A DNA stretch of 64,000 bases from Osmia lignaria lignaria (GCF_051020975.1 NC_135041.1:7266256-7330255), one strand, 5' to 3'. Counted from the first letter of the stretch, positions 13,250-26,270 are shown. Numbers and translations: made by a program. The notes: a model not told the origin generated them from the letters alone.

Positions 13250-15240
13250 ACGGCTGTGTTTCTTGCGATTTTTGTATCCGTTCTCATTGGATATGTTTCT
13301 TTATATATTGTTGCGACGGCGAGAAGCTGTCGTTTTTCAATCATCCGGAACTGCTCCTTTCACAACCGCGCGATGTTTGAATAAAAAGGTCTCAAGAAGT
13401 CGTCGAGTACGAACCTACGAATTGTCTTGTCGGAATTCTTCAAACTATATTTGTTATAGCTTTAAATATACCGTTCAGTTCGTTTGGTTTTGTGTTAATT
13501 TATTACGAGTCCTCCGAGCATCGCTGCATGGCTCTACAATATTTATGTAAAATTGTAAGCGTTTAATCGTCTCAAACATGATACATCTTCCGCGAATGTA
13601 CAATATCAAGTCACCCTTTGCAAAGCAAAGAAATCAATTAGCGTATACCTTGACTGTCAAGAAACGTCAATGTTCTTGATGCCTCGCGCAGAAACGTGTC
13701 AGATTTGTATGGAAATTACTAGAGGTAAAATGAATATACCGCGCTTTAAAGGATTTCATTTCGAGCATTTACGAGTCGCTAAGAGACAACAGAAGCGCGA
13801 CGTGGCACGAGGCGGAACGTGGTGCACACCGACGAGCGCAACTCAACGGCGATCGTTGAAGAGCACGCGAGAAACAAGCGAAGAAGATTTACGACAAGGG
13901 AAATATACCTTCCGTTCTGTCTGCATACACATTCCGTTCGCAGAAGAATGAGGAGGGGGATGGAGCAACTTGCGTTATAAGGGCTGTAAACTCGCTCTCC
14001 TTTGTGACGCAGCGCGTAAAGGGTTTAACCCTTCGGGGCTTGCCAGCGAAATCCAAGCGGAGACGCTTCCTTGCTTGCCAACTTTTAGCTGGTAATGGCC
14101 ACCGGTTGTAGATACGCGAGACAGACTCTCTCATTTTTCTTCTTTTTTCTCTTTTTCCTTTTTTTCTTTTTCATTCGCAGACTTTCTTCCACGAACGTGA
14201 TTTTCGTCGCGAGCTACGATGACGCGTTCAGTCATCGTTTCCGGAAACGTTGCATCATTATGCGTTCGCGATTGAAATTCCACGGACGAAACAACCCACG
14301 AATACGAGCCTTTCATTCTCTTTTCTTTTCCCTTTCCTTTTTTTCAATGCATCAACGCAGACGACTCGCGGGATTCGTGGAAACACCTTCTTCACAATTT
14401 TGACCAGTTCGGTATTTTAATTGAATAGATTCATTGGAATTTTCGAAATACTTTGACGTATTTTATGAAATCGCTGGATCGTATAATTCTATATAACCGA
14501 GAGAATTATGTCGAACGGATTCGAGAAAATCGGTACGAGCCGTGGATTTCGCGTTGCTGAAAAGCGACAAATTGCCAGCAAGTTTCTAACATCGAAGCAT
14601 TCGAGCCTCTTTCGAGGTTGGAATGACTTGAAACTCATTAAGCAGCGTGCGTGTTACGCTTTAGTGTAACCCCAAGACCGGCTGCTCTAGAACGCTCGCA
14701 GGTGCATGAAACACGAACGCGTTGAAGAAAAAATGACGAAATAATATTACGTTATTCGCTCGTATATATCATTAGGTTCGTAATTAAAATAATAACTAGC
14801 AAAAGAGGGGGAGAAATAACGGAGAGGAAAGCAAAGAATTTGACGCGATTGGGACGATCGATACGATCGATGAACCATGTCGAATCGTCACGTGGTTCCC
14901 GATGTTTTCGATTCGTTTCGATATTTCATTCATGAACTGGAAGAGAACGAGGAACGACGTTGGAGCGTGACGAGCGCCGGCTGGCTCTGTTCGAGAATGG
15001 ACTTTTTCAGCAATTAAAAGGAGGAAAAAGAAGAGGCAACCCGGTGGCGTTCGTTCAAACATTCGAGACGTGGGTTCAGCTTCCAGGAACGCGGAGGCCC
15101 CGGACTTTCTTGGCTGTATCTGGCTGCCGGACGTTTTACGAGTCTCGCCGCGGCTATAAATCGTGCAACTGCGGACCGATTTATACATCGATATCGGTGC
15201 ACTTAAGTATACAAATGTGCCCTTAATTGGACTGTCTCCT
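13250..15240. other. Non-coding stretch with strong polypyrimidine tract
   Basis: No supported gene. A roughly 50-base tract of T and C from about 14124 ends in ATTCGCAG at 14180 and looks like a strong splice acceptor. The frame that continues to 14403 shows no recognisable domain and no good donor follows. A 93-codon ORF at 13670-13951 has a RING-like CQIC start but lacks the other zinc ligands. Confidence 0.5.
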
Positions 15241-15251
15241 CCCGTGCGTAC

Positions 15252-15259
15252 TATAAAAG
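15252..15259 (+). promoter_or_regulatory. TATA box of a candidate core promoter
   Basis: TATAAAAG at 15252-15259 is a consensus TATA box. A weak initiator-like ATCACTG follows, with its A at 15285, 33 bases from the first T of the TATA box. An ATG in good context lies another 33 bases on at 15318. Short leaders of this kind are common in TATA-driven insect genes such as cuticle proteins, but the downstream ORF shows no such product. Confidence 0.35.
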
Positions 15260-15317
15260 CGGCACTTCACTCGCCACCCAAATCACTGCTGACAGCAGCT
15301 CCTTTTAAGTTGAAAAT

Positions 15318-15686
15318 ATGGCCGGTAAAACGTTCGGGCGAACGTTCTTCCCCGCCTCGAAGAAAAAATTATTTCGCGCCACTACCACTGATATCGTAGA
15401 AACGTCGCGTCGGATCGTTTCGACAGGTGTCAAACGTGATAGCGATCGAATCCTCGATGTAGCTATCCGCAACGAAATGACGAAAGGGAAAAATGGGATC
15501 GAGCATCGGTGTAAAAATCACGATACATGTGGCTCGTTAACTGGCGTGTTTGGATCGCACGCGGAACAGGTGCGTGAATTTATACTGCAGGAGGATCGAA
15601 TTTGCTGCGTTTCACAGCGGCGATTAACTGACTTCTGTTTCAAAACGCATCGATCCGGACACGATTTACGCAACCGGTTTAATTAA
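15318..15686 (+). CDS. Unrecognised 122-codon ORF behind a TATA box
   Basis: The ORF starts MAGKTFGRTFFPASKKKLFR and ends at TAA (15684-15686). The ATG at 15318 is the first after the predicted start site and has A at -3 and G at +4. The protein is basic and has five Cys in its second half, with no signal peptide, membrane segment or recognised domain. What supports it is the position: a TATA box 66 bases upstream at 15252. It could equally be the first exon of a spliced gene, because GGTAAAAC directly after codon 2 could act as a weak donor and the rest would then be intron. No homologue is recognised, and chance ORFs of this length are expected in the window. Treat as a candidate only. Confidence 0.2.
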   Translation: MAGKTFGRTFFPASKKKLFRATTTDIVETSRRIVSTGVKRDSDRILDVAIRNEMTKGKNGIEHRCKNHDTCGSLTGVFGSHAEQVREFILQEDRICCVSQRRLTDFCFKTHRSGHDLRNRFN

Positions 15687-17694
15687 ACGCATTAGAAAAA
15701 GCCTGCATCCCGTGAATTAATAACGAGCAGCGCACCGTGTACTAAAGAATTCCTACACCTCGATAGAAACGTATAATTAGCAAGTTTCTGCTTCATAATT
15801 TACAAGCATCTCGTCGAGGAACGAATTGCTGCTTTCTGAGCATATATTTTGTCGCTTCGTGATTCACACGTAAGAGTTCGTTAGAAAAGAATCGTTAGAG
15901 GAAACGATAGATAAGGTTCAAAGAAATGATGAATCAACCAAGTAGTAAAATCGATGGAGGCGCCGGCGCGTTTGCATATTTGTGAATCCCCTCGTAGGAA
16001 GATTTCAGAGTAATTTCCTGTCGGTCGTGTAGCGCGATGACGCGGCTGATTTAACCGCAGCTACCGTATACGTAAAAAGCGAGCTGGCCGAGAAAGTCAA
16101 GCGTGTCGGGAGGCGAGACAACGCTTCGGCCGCAAAGCATGCCGCCGCCATCGTGGTCGTCCTCGTCGTAACAGCAATTTCATTGAACGATTGTTCCGGC
16201 GCGGCGAACCAGACCTTTTTGCCAGCTTAATTAAAATAATCGGAAATTATAGCGGCCATCCAGTGCGCGGACAAGCTACCAAATCGGGGGAACGAGCAAC
16301 ACGTTTCAGATTCATCTCGGTAGCAAGCTCGTGAACGCGACGGCGCGGCGGCGGTGGCGGCGACGACGAATTTCGTGCTTCTCGGTTATCCTGGGTAACC
16401 GCGTCGAGATCCTCCGTTTCGTTCGAGAGTTTCGTTCCGTAAGCGGTGTCGCGGTTCCTAGATCGACGCGCTAACATTATAAACGTGACCGAACGAGCGA
16501 GCAATATTTTTCGCTTCTGGCGCGAGAGCGAAGCAGAAATCGGTCGGTCGCGGCGGCGCGCGGCGATCACGTGCACTCGATAACAGGTCGGCTTCGACGA
16601 TGTTTGTTCTGGCTTGTCTACAACGGAGCGCCGCCGCGCCGCGAACGATTATCGAGGCTCGACAATCGAAGGATTTATCGTTCGATTCGGCTGCGCCGTG
16701 CTTGCCACGAATTCGCGATCCTGGCCTGAAGCGCACGACCCGCTCGCCGACTCTCGCGCGCCAGCCTGCCGCGAAACGAACCGGGAACTCCTTACACGTC
16801 CCGCCAGTGTTCCGCGAACGTCAGCCAATTCCTCTTCACTTATCGCGTTTGCTTTATTAGGAGATACCTTTCGACAGATACTCCCGTAGAGGCCACGTTT
16901 TTTCCGCCACTCTAAACCAGACCCCGAACAGGAGTTGCAGCTTCGATCGGAAACTGGAAAGTTTCTTGCCTAACAACGGATCGCATCTGCTCGGTTGTCC
17001 CTGCTGTTTTAGACACGCGCACGCACCTATACCTCTTTTAATGACTTTTACCGTCGCGAATACAATGTCAAACGACTCACCGTCGATCCCAACTAGTAGC
17101 TTCCACGAGAGAGGATCGTCGATCCAGCGGATCATCGATCACCACGATTATTCGTCCGCATAATCGATGTCTCCCTGGAAACTCGTGGAGGCCCGAGATG
17201 CCGGATGCCGGTGGATATTTCGCGCACAACGCGGTTACTGGTCCACGATCGACACGAGATTTCTTCGGAATACCTTCGCACTGATCACCCACCGTCACAG
17301 AAACGCGCAAGTACGCTCACCTGTGGAACCAGTCGGTTCGTATCGCGGCCAACACTAGGACGACACGTTTACAACTAATTGAGCAATCATTCGGATCGTT
17401 GTTGTTGCGTTTTAACGACCTAAGCAACGTAGGACCTCAACGTAGTACGAACAATGAACGAGGAGAGAGGAGAGATTTGTTGACGAAATAAACGGCGATA
17501 GTAACAACACAGCACTGGCCACGGAACGTAACAATGGACACCAGTTTTCACGCCGTGCACCGTTCACTTTTATTCACAGCCTGGAGGATGCCGATGACAA
17601 CCGTGCTCGTGGGGACGGTTCAATCCGATCGGTCGGGCTGGCAGAAAAGGAACGATTAGAAAAGGCGGGCTAGGCAAACAAGAGCAAAGGGGTT

Positions 17695-17805
17695 GACGAG
17701 GGGAACAGCGTGGAAAGAGGCAGAGTAGAAAAAGAAGAGAAAGAAAAAAGTACGAGAGCAGGGATGAGCGAAGGTGAAGAAGAGAGGACAGAGATAGGGA
17801 ATACC
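17695..17805. repeat. Purine-rich tract
   Basis: About 110 bases that are mostly A and G on the forward strand. The ORFs across it are Glu/Lys-rich (forward) and Ser/Leu/Phe-rich (reverse), as such composition forces. Confidence 0.6.
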
Positions 17806-19277
17806 CTGGTCGTGGCAAAGGTTGCCGGACACGAGACGTCACTTATCACCAAAATTTTCTCGTTGAACTCACTGACGTTGATGCTGCGATCAACGAAACG
17901 TCACGTTTCGATCGTTCGATCGGACTGACCGATCGCGACCAGGCTGGTTACGAGGATAACGATGACGATTACCGACGACAGACGCGTACCAACGGAGCTC
18001 ACGTTCCAGAACAATTAACCCCAAAGTCTAATCGATTTAATTAGGCGTCAAGCTCGGCCTCTTTCCGATCGATCCTGCCCATCTCGTCCGTCGAGTTCCG
18101 AGATTTCCTTCTCTTCTTCCCCGTCATCGGGTCCCCTCGATTCTAATCGACCCAGCCGACGTCTTCGTTCGGTGTCCAGCTAAGAGAAATCGATTACGAG
18201 TTAGAACGTTGCCTCGGATTCAAACGTTTCTCTTTCGATCGAGGATCGTTCGAATGGGAGCGCGCGACGCGCGGACGCAAACGGAGACACTGCGGATGAT
18301 GGAAGCTGGCGAACAGGTGGATCGTGGTTGTTGTTCGGGCGGTAGCGAAGAAGGGCGGCGAAAAGAAGGATGCTCGGTGCGACGGGTGGCGACGGGTGGT
18401 ATGGCGGTAGCGATTTCCCACGTGTTCACACGGGCGGGCCGACCCGTGCGCAGCTTGCTGTCAGAGGGCGCACCGGTGATGCCATATATCCCGTCATCCT
18501 TTGACCCTGCACAGATCGCGGAGAGAAGCGTGCAGCAGGACGATGCACCGGCTGTCGTTGGCGCGTGCACGCGCGTCCTAGCGCGATCGTTTCTCGCGCG
18601 CACGATTGTCAGACAGCGTGAGGGCGCAGGATTTTTCCTGATCGGTCGGTGGATTTCGGCGGGACCAAAGCCCGCTTCCGCGACACAGGGTGAAATGTAC
18701 GCGACACAGGGCGCGGCGCGGCGGGGAAGGGCGCGATTGGCCACGGACGATGATAATGATAATGATATAACAATAGCGTGCGTTCTCCGCTGGTTCAGAT
18801 CTTACACTGAAGACCAAGGTACACATACACATGTGTGTCGGCCGGGCCGGCAGGTAGAAGAAGGAGGTAGAGGCTGAGAGGTAGGAGGAGGTGGAGTGTG
18901 GCTCCGGAGGGAGGGGAGCCACGCTCTTGTGCACCGGCCACACACAATCGCCTGGCTGCGACTCATACATACCCGGCCGTACTCTCTCTCGCGCGCGGCC
19001 CACAGGTAACGTTCCTCTATACGCGGACAGAGCTCCATAGGGAAGCCTGTGTGCTGGTTCTGCTCCGATCTCGTACGTACGCGCCGCGGACGAACCGTCT
19101 CCTTCGTGCGTTCTCCTTTTTCCCTCCTCTCCTTCTATCCCGCGACTCGCTGCGTACACCACTCGATGCGTGAGCGCGCGAGTGCGCGAGTGCCTGAGTG
19201 CCTAACCGAACACGTGCGAGAGAGAGCCCCACGTGCGTGTGTGCGGTTACAGGCGAGGAGACAACGCCATACCATGG

Positions 19278-19301
19278 CACACACACACACACACACACAC
19301 A
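19278..19301. repeat. (CA)12 microsatellite
   Basis: Twelve uninterrupted CA units. Forward ORFs through it read alternating Thr-His, which is an artefact of the repeat. Confidence 0.95.
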
Positions 19302-19393
19302 AGCACCAGCATCGGGCCAACCTCGCCTCGTCCCGCCACGGCACCTCGCCGCACTTACATACGATACGATACGAGCGAGCCACAAGGCAGGCA

Positions 19394-19640
19394 GGTAGCG
19401 CACAAAACTAAAGAGACTCCGAGAAGCCGGTGAGAGAGATAGTGACGGTGGAAAAGAGAAAGGAGGCAGACGCAGCAGGGTTTGTGCAGAGGGAGAGAGG
19501 GAGAAGGAGAGAACCCTGCTAGAGACAAAACGTACACCGACAGGTGTGAGAGAGAGAAGAGGGAGCCAAGACTAACCACTAAGCGAGGTAAGAGAAGAGA
19601 GTGACCAGAGAGAAGAGACGAGAGGAGAAGAAACTGCTTG
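19394..19640 (+). other. Purine-rich leader-like tract with splice-donor motif
   Basis: About 245 bases dominated by A and G on the forward strand, rich in GAGA. AGCGAG|GTAAGAG at 19586 matches the 5' splice consensus at most positions. Upstream is CpG-dense sequence; downstream is a CTG/GCC triplet region. A non-coding first exon ending at about 19585 is possible, but an unspliced low-complexity tract is equally possible. Confidence 0.25.
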
Positions 19641-19659
19641 TGCCCATTGGAGGGGTGTC

Positions 19660-19765
19660 CGTTGCTGCTGCTCCTGGCTGCTGCTGCTGCTGTGGTTGCG
19701 GCTGCTGCTGCTGCCGCCACCGCCACCGCCGCAGCATCGTGCCGATGTTGCTGTTGCTGTTTAAG
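19660..19765. repeat. Imperfect CTG / GCC triplet region
   Basis: Clusters of CTG and GCC/ACC triplets with single-base interruptions. Depending on frame they read as runs of Leu, Cys or Ala, or on the other strand Gln (QQQQ) or Arg. No frame joins a recognisable protein, so no polyglutamine gene is called. Confidence 0.8.
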
Positions 19766-20519
19766 CCGCGAGTACGCACGCTTTAAGGCAGTCGCGCGAG
19801 TATTATCTCCCTCCTCCCTTCTTCTCTTCATCCGCCCATCGGCTTACCAACCTTCTAGAACTTCTGTTCTGGGGATGAAAGTGGGGTAAACTGGCGAACG
19901 GACGTATCGGCGTCACTGCGTTCATTGATCGGACCGATTCGTTGAGTTACGAGCGCCGCTGCTTGTTTCTCCACCCGACAAACTTATTATTCCGACGACC
20001 CTTTCTGAGTTATAGCAGCGGCACGATTTCGAGGATTTCACGAAGACGCGTCGGCGTCGGCATCGGGCAATTAGTCCCGACCGAAAAGCCTTCGATTCCG
20101 TCAAGCCGAGCTCTTATCGCGACGAGGGATCGACAAAAGCGGGCAAACCGAGTGTAAGAAGGATTAAGACGCGAGACGAAGGATCGGTGCATTTGGAGCA
20201 CTGCAGTCGGCTGTCTCGTTTCCATCGGCCGAATTACCTGTCATCTCTTCTTATCTCGGACAATCCGTTCATCCGTTTCTCGGGCCACGGTCTCTCGCGT
20301 ACCGGTATCCTCTCTCACCGGGGCTGTGATGCTCTCGTTTCATTCTTCGCCGCTTTTTGTCCTTTTGCTCGTTTCGATGGCGCGCCACCGCGCCGCGTCC
20401 GACGCGTTTCTCGTAGCTGGACGATCGCGAAATTAATTGAATCGATACCCTGTGAGACGCGTATCAAAATAAACCGTAGGTCCTTACGCCGCGCGAGATA
20501 GTACGGCCGAGATTTCGTG

Positions 20520-23460
20520 TAGGCTGCTGCAACAGTTTCAACGAATCAACGACAAGCGTACGTCAACAATAGCAACGGCACCGTTACATAAATCGAATTG
20601 CCTAACAGCTCGAGTCATTGCACAACTGTATTTGCGCGCCTCGATGGTACCAAAGTGATTTGTTTGCGCGCAATTTAGAACATCTGTGCGCGCGGCCTTC
20701 ACCGACTGATTCGTAGCCACGCTCGTGATAATAACCTCGCAGAACGCGAAGGACGTTTTCTCGAAAAGTCCGTTACCTTCTACCATCTTCGTCTAATCGA
20801 ACGAAAAAGGTAAACTGACAATGTGAAAATGAGAAAGAGAGAAAAAGAGAAACTACGCCTTTTCTATGTAACGTTAGCTTTGTCTAACGACCTGGAAGGA
20901 AAGAGAGTATAGCGTTCCATGGAAAAAATAAAAAATCGGGCCACTGGAAGGGTGTTTGATTTATCGTCTCCTCGAGTTCTGGCCTCTCAGAGTGGCGGCG
21001 GCATGATCGGTTGCGCCACGTCGCGTTCCAATTTTGACTTCCACCGGCGCATAATGAATCGGTATGCAAATCCTCGAATAAGGATCATAACTCATTCGTG
21101 CGATATCGTGTTCTCACACGCGGTCAATCGGACTGGTGGCTGGTGGCAGGACGCGACGAGACGCGACTCCGCTCTTGCTCCGTTCGCCTGTCGTCCCTGC
21201 CTGGACCAGATAAGAATACCGAAGACCGAACGGCGGCAATTACACGCGCGTACGTTCCTTGTCCCGTGTATGCGTGTCACGTATGTACGTACGTATTCGA
21301 AGCGTCGCGAGAAAAAGCAACAAAAATGAAAAGAAAAAGAAAAAACGTGCAAAAGAAACGTCGAGTCAAACTGACATGAAATATGTGATCGCGTCCGCGT
21401 AAAAGTATCGGCCCACCATCGTCCCTGTTAAACGTGTCCGCCACTCGCTCGCGAAACCCACTCGCGACCGGCTTTCCTAGCAGCGTTTCACAGTTGCGAT
21501 GTCTTTTGCGTCGCAAAAGCTGAAGCCATGGGAACCGAGCGTCTCGTGATTAATGGCCTCGCGATCGAATTTCGAGGAACTATTTACCCTCTGGTCGCTG
21601 GTTAAGGAAGAAAGTTGAAAAGACGATTCTTACCGATTCGTCACCGAGGAAAGTTTAATTCTTTAAAATTCACGAAATCGAGCGCATAGAGCATAGAATT
21701 TCGAGAGGAACCGACGTTGAACACTTTTCTTCGACGCGAAACGATCGACTACGTCTCAAGACCACGGCACCGATGGTCCCGAACGATCGAGGCCACGTAC
21801 ACGAAGGATACATAATGAATGATTTCGTCGCGAATGCACTCGCGTGTTAACACAGATCGGTGTTTATTATTCGCGATTCGATTCGGGGGCGGATTTATCG
21901 CGTGCCTGCTGGACATTAACTGGCCAAAGTGTCAAGGGCGACTGAGCTTGTTACGGCACGGATGGTACACTTTATCAGCGATGGAACATTGACGGGAAAC
22001 GGCGAGAAAGAGAGACGGGATAGGCAGATAGAAAGCGGCCCAAGAGAATGTTACAGAGGCGCAGATAGAAGGAAGGCAGAAGAGAGAAAGAGGCCGTACA
22101 ACGAGCCGGTTGAGGGGGGTAAGAAGGGTTCGTTCGAAAAGCAGGGTACCCGTGTCCATTGACCGTAGGTACGCCAGTGTCGACCGCATCGATAATTCGA
22201 TAAAGTGTCCTCACATTACCCTATTGATTGCTCCATTGTCCCGCGACGCTTCTCGCCGATGGCCCCAGTCCGAAGCTTTCAACCCTTGGTTCAACGCTTT
22301 GCTTCCTCTTCCTTAGTCTCACCGGCGTGGCGACTCGTTTGTGTACACGATTATAACGATATTTCCATACGTAAAAGGGATAGTTCTGTATCGATCGAGC
22401 TTGCTGCAGCTTCGTTAATCATACCGGCCACAAAGGACGAGCCTATTGAATTTCTCGGGAAGCTTCATCGAGTCGCAATGACCGTGCTCCAAACCATTCC
22501 ATCTCTGTGCAACACCCTTCACTTCGAAGCATGCTTCAACTTTAAATAAACTTGGTCGATTTGCAAGAAATTAGCGATTAAATGAAAGACGTGTAGTTTA
22601 ATTTTAAAAATGATGAAAAAAAGATTCGACGGAAGATGGAAGAACCGAAGGGCAAGGGTAGTCGAGAATAAATGTGTAAGAAATCGACTCGCGTGACGTT
22701 TCTCGTTAGGCCTCGCTCACGATACTGACTATCTAACGTTAGAAATTATCGTTAGAACGATCGGTTCTGTCTGTCTATCGTCCCCTATGGCACAGGCCAG
22801 AGTCAAGTATTTTTATACCTAATGGCAAGCATAGCAAATAGAAATTTCCCTTACAGAATAATAAGAAAATTCAGAACTTCATTTACGACATAAAATATTC
22901 GTGAACTGTTATCCAGTGGGATAGGAGGCTAATCTTAGTATGTATATCAGTGGCCACGCGAACGGCGAAACGAGCGGAGGAAGGATCTCTCGTGAAATCG
23001 AGGATCGATTATACCCGAGGAGGGTCTGGAAAGAAAGCTGGCACACACAGGAAGGCGGCCGAGAGGCCAGGCGAACAGAGAGATCCGGACCTGTGCTGCA
23101 TGCCTGAATCCTAATTGAATCGTCAGGATGCTCGACTACCGGCCCTCCTCTGGCCTGCTGACATCAAGAATGTGACAGACAGTCAGGCATCGTGCCCTTT
23201 TCACGATCCCATCGCGTCGAACCTACGGCGACCTGCCTTACGGATCCGGACGTATTGCCTCTTCTTCCATCCAGCTCGTTTACGCATAATTTGCCCCACC
23301 GTGATTCGGCTTTACGACGCGCCAACCCCTACACTTCGGTTACGCGCGAATCAGACCTGTGGTCTGCCACTCGAACGATCGAATGCCTTCTCCCTTTGTC
23401 TTTATTAACAGGTTTACTAATGGGAGTCATCAGTGGCCAGCATCACGAGTTCAATTAAAC
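20520..23460. other. Non-coding stretch
   Basis: No supported gene. A purine-rich run lies at about 22005-22105. The longest ORFs (20919-21329 forward, 22205-22549 forward) are basic or Ser/Leu-rich, overlap ORFs on the other strand, and show no domain. GTACGTACGTA at about 21287 is a local palindrome. Confidence 0.55.
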
Positions 23461-26268
23461 TGGATAATTAAGAGAAAAATATTAAAGTGAATGTTAGCAC
23501 CTTGGTTTTGTTAACTTATTCATGTGTACAGAATAAAAAGACTAAAATTTTGTATCAGAGATCTTTTTCTCACCCCCACCCTCTGTCAATATTTTAGATT
23601 CAAATTTTTAAATTGACTTCCTCAGCTTGAATTGTTGATCAATTTTTTGGTTCGTCATGAAATGTTAATGGCAAAAAGAGGACAGAGAATTCGTTTCTGT
23701 TTTCTAGAGAATCTTCTGACATTGGACTTGAGGCTAAGCTTATCGTCGTGGTGTTTGTACCTGTTCTTGTGGGCGGAGCACAGCGTGCCATTCTATTTCA
23801 GCTCGGCTTTCATTCATAACTTGGGTTTTTAATAGCTTGCCGTGGCACAACGCGCAGCGCCTCTGGCGACATCCGAGGATAGCCCCGATTTCTTCGTCCC
23901 GTCGACATCCATTCCAACGATACGCTCTTCCAGAACCTTTCTCTTCACTTTTCACTTTGACAGTCGACGATCTAAATCCTTATCCACGTCCCGAGCTTTT
24001 AATCAGAATTTTACTCAGAAAATTTCTATTGTTACGCTTGATATATTAAAATGAATATGTGAGATATGTGAGTGATTTATTATGGCGGTTTCAACATGGT
24101 CAAATTACTGATTGTTATAAATTTAAACGAGTAATAAAATTTGAAATAAATACAGATGCTAAATTCTGACCAATAATTGCTTATCGACATAAAAATATGA
24201 AATCGTATTTTATTTTTATGTGAATCTCAATTGAACCAGGTGCATTATAAAAAGTGCAAGTCCATTACCCGCCATCTCATTAATGTCGATGATTACCATC
24301 TTAAATATTCACAAAGATGGTATCACTATCTACAGAATCTATCTTATTACTCTATAATTACCCGCCAGAATTAAACAAATCTACGCGTTTAAAATCTTGA
24401 AATAAATTATTGTTTATCGCTGCATTTACATACACCTTCGAATCACTTGAATTCGATTTAATTTAATTAAATAATCATGAACGGAAAAATCTTTTTTCTA
24501 TAAAAATGTTCAACACCTGTGCCAGATGACGAAATTATTCAAGTACGTTTAAGATGAAATATAACTAACGAGTTGCTTCATCCCTTTTATTAAAGATGAA
24601 GAAAAATGCAATTGCTATACACTCCGATAATACTTACAAGACTTTTCAACGAATACGAATGGAATATGAGGAAGGTGTTAATGAAGAAATCAGATAGACG
24701 AAAGGCCGTGTAAGGGAAAACAAGCTGGTTCGCCGAGATCGCGAGCAATTTCATTCGCAAGAAACCCGGAATTACGCAACCAAGCATGGTCCGTCGGCAA
24801 TGATATATTACAGATGCGATACGAAGATTAGATGTCTGTGTTCAGATATTATATTATAGCCGCGGAATGCGTTTCCTGTTTGACAAAAGAGAAACGGCGC
24901 TAATCTTTCACGGGTAGCGTTTGCGCGAATAACCGAACGACAACGTGAGAGATCGACGTGTTTCCGGTCCGAAGAACCGGAAGAGCAGTTGTGTTATCAT
25001 TGAAAATGTGCACATCTGCCTGGCATAACACGTAACGCGATCCATAGGAATTCTGTTTGACATCGGAGAACAGGGCGGATCTCGTTCGAATCGAGATCGT
25101 TATCTCTCATTTTTATAAGGCAAACTGTTAATTCGTTCCGTGCGTTAATGTTCGAGCGAGACCGGCTTCCTTCCAGCAACAGACACCGCGAAAGAAACGC
25201 GGCCGTGCAATTAATCTGACAGTGCACAGACGCATTTCGCGTTCGCTACGTTTCCGGTTCTCAAACTTCTACGGAACGTTGCGAAACCCGATCGAGCGTG
25301 CAACGACGTCCCTTTCGTGTTACATCGCGCGATTGTTGCTATGACTTTTATTGCCTTTTATCGTGAGCATCGACAAGGAATTCGCACGATCGAGCATCGA
25401 TATCTTCGAACACGACAAACTTAAACGTACTTGTTAGTGTACATTCATATATTTAAATAAGCGGTAAACGCACAGTGGCAACTGCCATGTGTTGGAAGAC
25501 TGATTCGAATTCTTAATTAATAGCAGTACGATCGGTTAATTATTCTTTCAGTTTCATACTATTTCTGCAGATATTACTTTTCTAGTAAAATTCCGACCCG
25601 TAGCAAGTTTTACAAAATGAAAGAAAAGTGTCCAAATATCGGACGTCCACGAATCATCGTCGAAGGAGAAAGGCCATGCAGCCCTACTGGGCGAACGCCA
25701 TTTTTGTCGCAGGTGCGGACGAATGTTCAGCAACAAATCATTCCGGTGGTTGGCCGGCGCGACTCGCCGCGGCTCGACGCGCGAGCGTGTCTTCGTAAGC
25801 CGATTAATCCTATCGAGCGTATCTCTCCAAAGGGCTCTGTTGGCGCGCGAGCGTTCACGATGGAAGGCCGTGACACGCATATAGGTAGAAACGCGCGAGG
25901 TCCTTTGGCCGCGATCATCTCCTCGACGAGAAGACGAAGAATAGAGCGGGACGAGGGGAGAATATTCGAACAAAGAATTGAAGAGGAATAAGGAGAGAAG
26001 GTACATGCAACGAAGTTAAGGAGGAGAGGACGGGCGGGCTGAGAGGCGAGGGCGACGCCACGAGGCTTATAAATAGACACGCGGATAATCACTCAGGATT
26101 TATGGTAACCACGGATTATCAAGTTGTACAAGGGGGTATATTTCATATTCGCGACGTTACCTTATTTCAATGGGGGAATACCTGTTCCTCGCGTTACAAA
26201 CTGCATGAACGCGCATACACGAGACGACACGTGTGTTGCCTCCGCGTCGTCGTTCACCTGTGTACGTG
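23460..26268. other. Non-coding stretch, AT-rich at 23.5-24.6 kb
   Basis: No supported gene. The AT-rich part holds two small perfect inverted repeats: CATAAAAATA/TATTTTTATG at 24188-24220, and TACCATCTT/AAGATGGTA at 24294-24322. ATTACCCGCCA occurs twice, near 24263 and 24357. A TATAAATA at 26068-26075 has no convincing gene behind it: the following 76-codon ORF runs into the MITE that starts at 26271. Confidence 0.55.
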
Positions 26269-26270
26269 TA

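Larger units (their letters stand above)
10650..13250. other. Non-coding stretch with pyrimidine tract and inverted repeats
   Basis: No supported gene. A pyrimidine run with a T10 core spans about 10967-11022. A short pentanucleotide repeat (CCTAT, three copies) is at 12029-12044. A nested palindromic arrangement lies at 12750-12778. A GATC-rich run, (TCGA)n with one interruption, is at about 13142-13162. Opposing short ORFs at 10.9-11.4 kb are arginine/lysine or serine-rich translations of purine/pyrimidine tracts. Confidence 0.55.
15690..20520. other. CpG-dense domain, possible promoter/5' leader region
   Basis: This is the most GC- and CpG-rich part of the window, densest at about 16250-16850 and 18200-19300. 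Stop codons are rare, so long ORFs occur on both strands at once. Examples are 18209-18877 forward (222 codons) against 18220-18744 and 18578-19162 reverse (174 and 194 codons), none with a recognisable domain. From about 19394 the forward strand becomes purine-rich, like a long 5' UTR, with AGCGAG|GTAAGAG at 19586 as a good splice-donor match. A CTG/GCC region follows. A promoter plus non-coding first exon on the forward strand would explain these signals, but no start site can be fixed. Confidence 0.3.

Noticed and set aside
13670..13951. RING-finger-like start (CQIC) in a 93-codon ORF
   Set aside because: Only the first Cys pair is present; the other zinc ligands and spacing of a RING domain are missing.
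15744..15764. AGAATTCCTAC, part of miR-927
   Set aside because: Only 11 bases match and no star-arm sequence is present downstream.
18209..19162. 222-codon forward ORF and 174/194-codon reverse ORFs
   Set aside because: All arise from the same CpG-dense, stop-poor DNA, overlap on both strands and show no domain or conserved motif.
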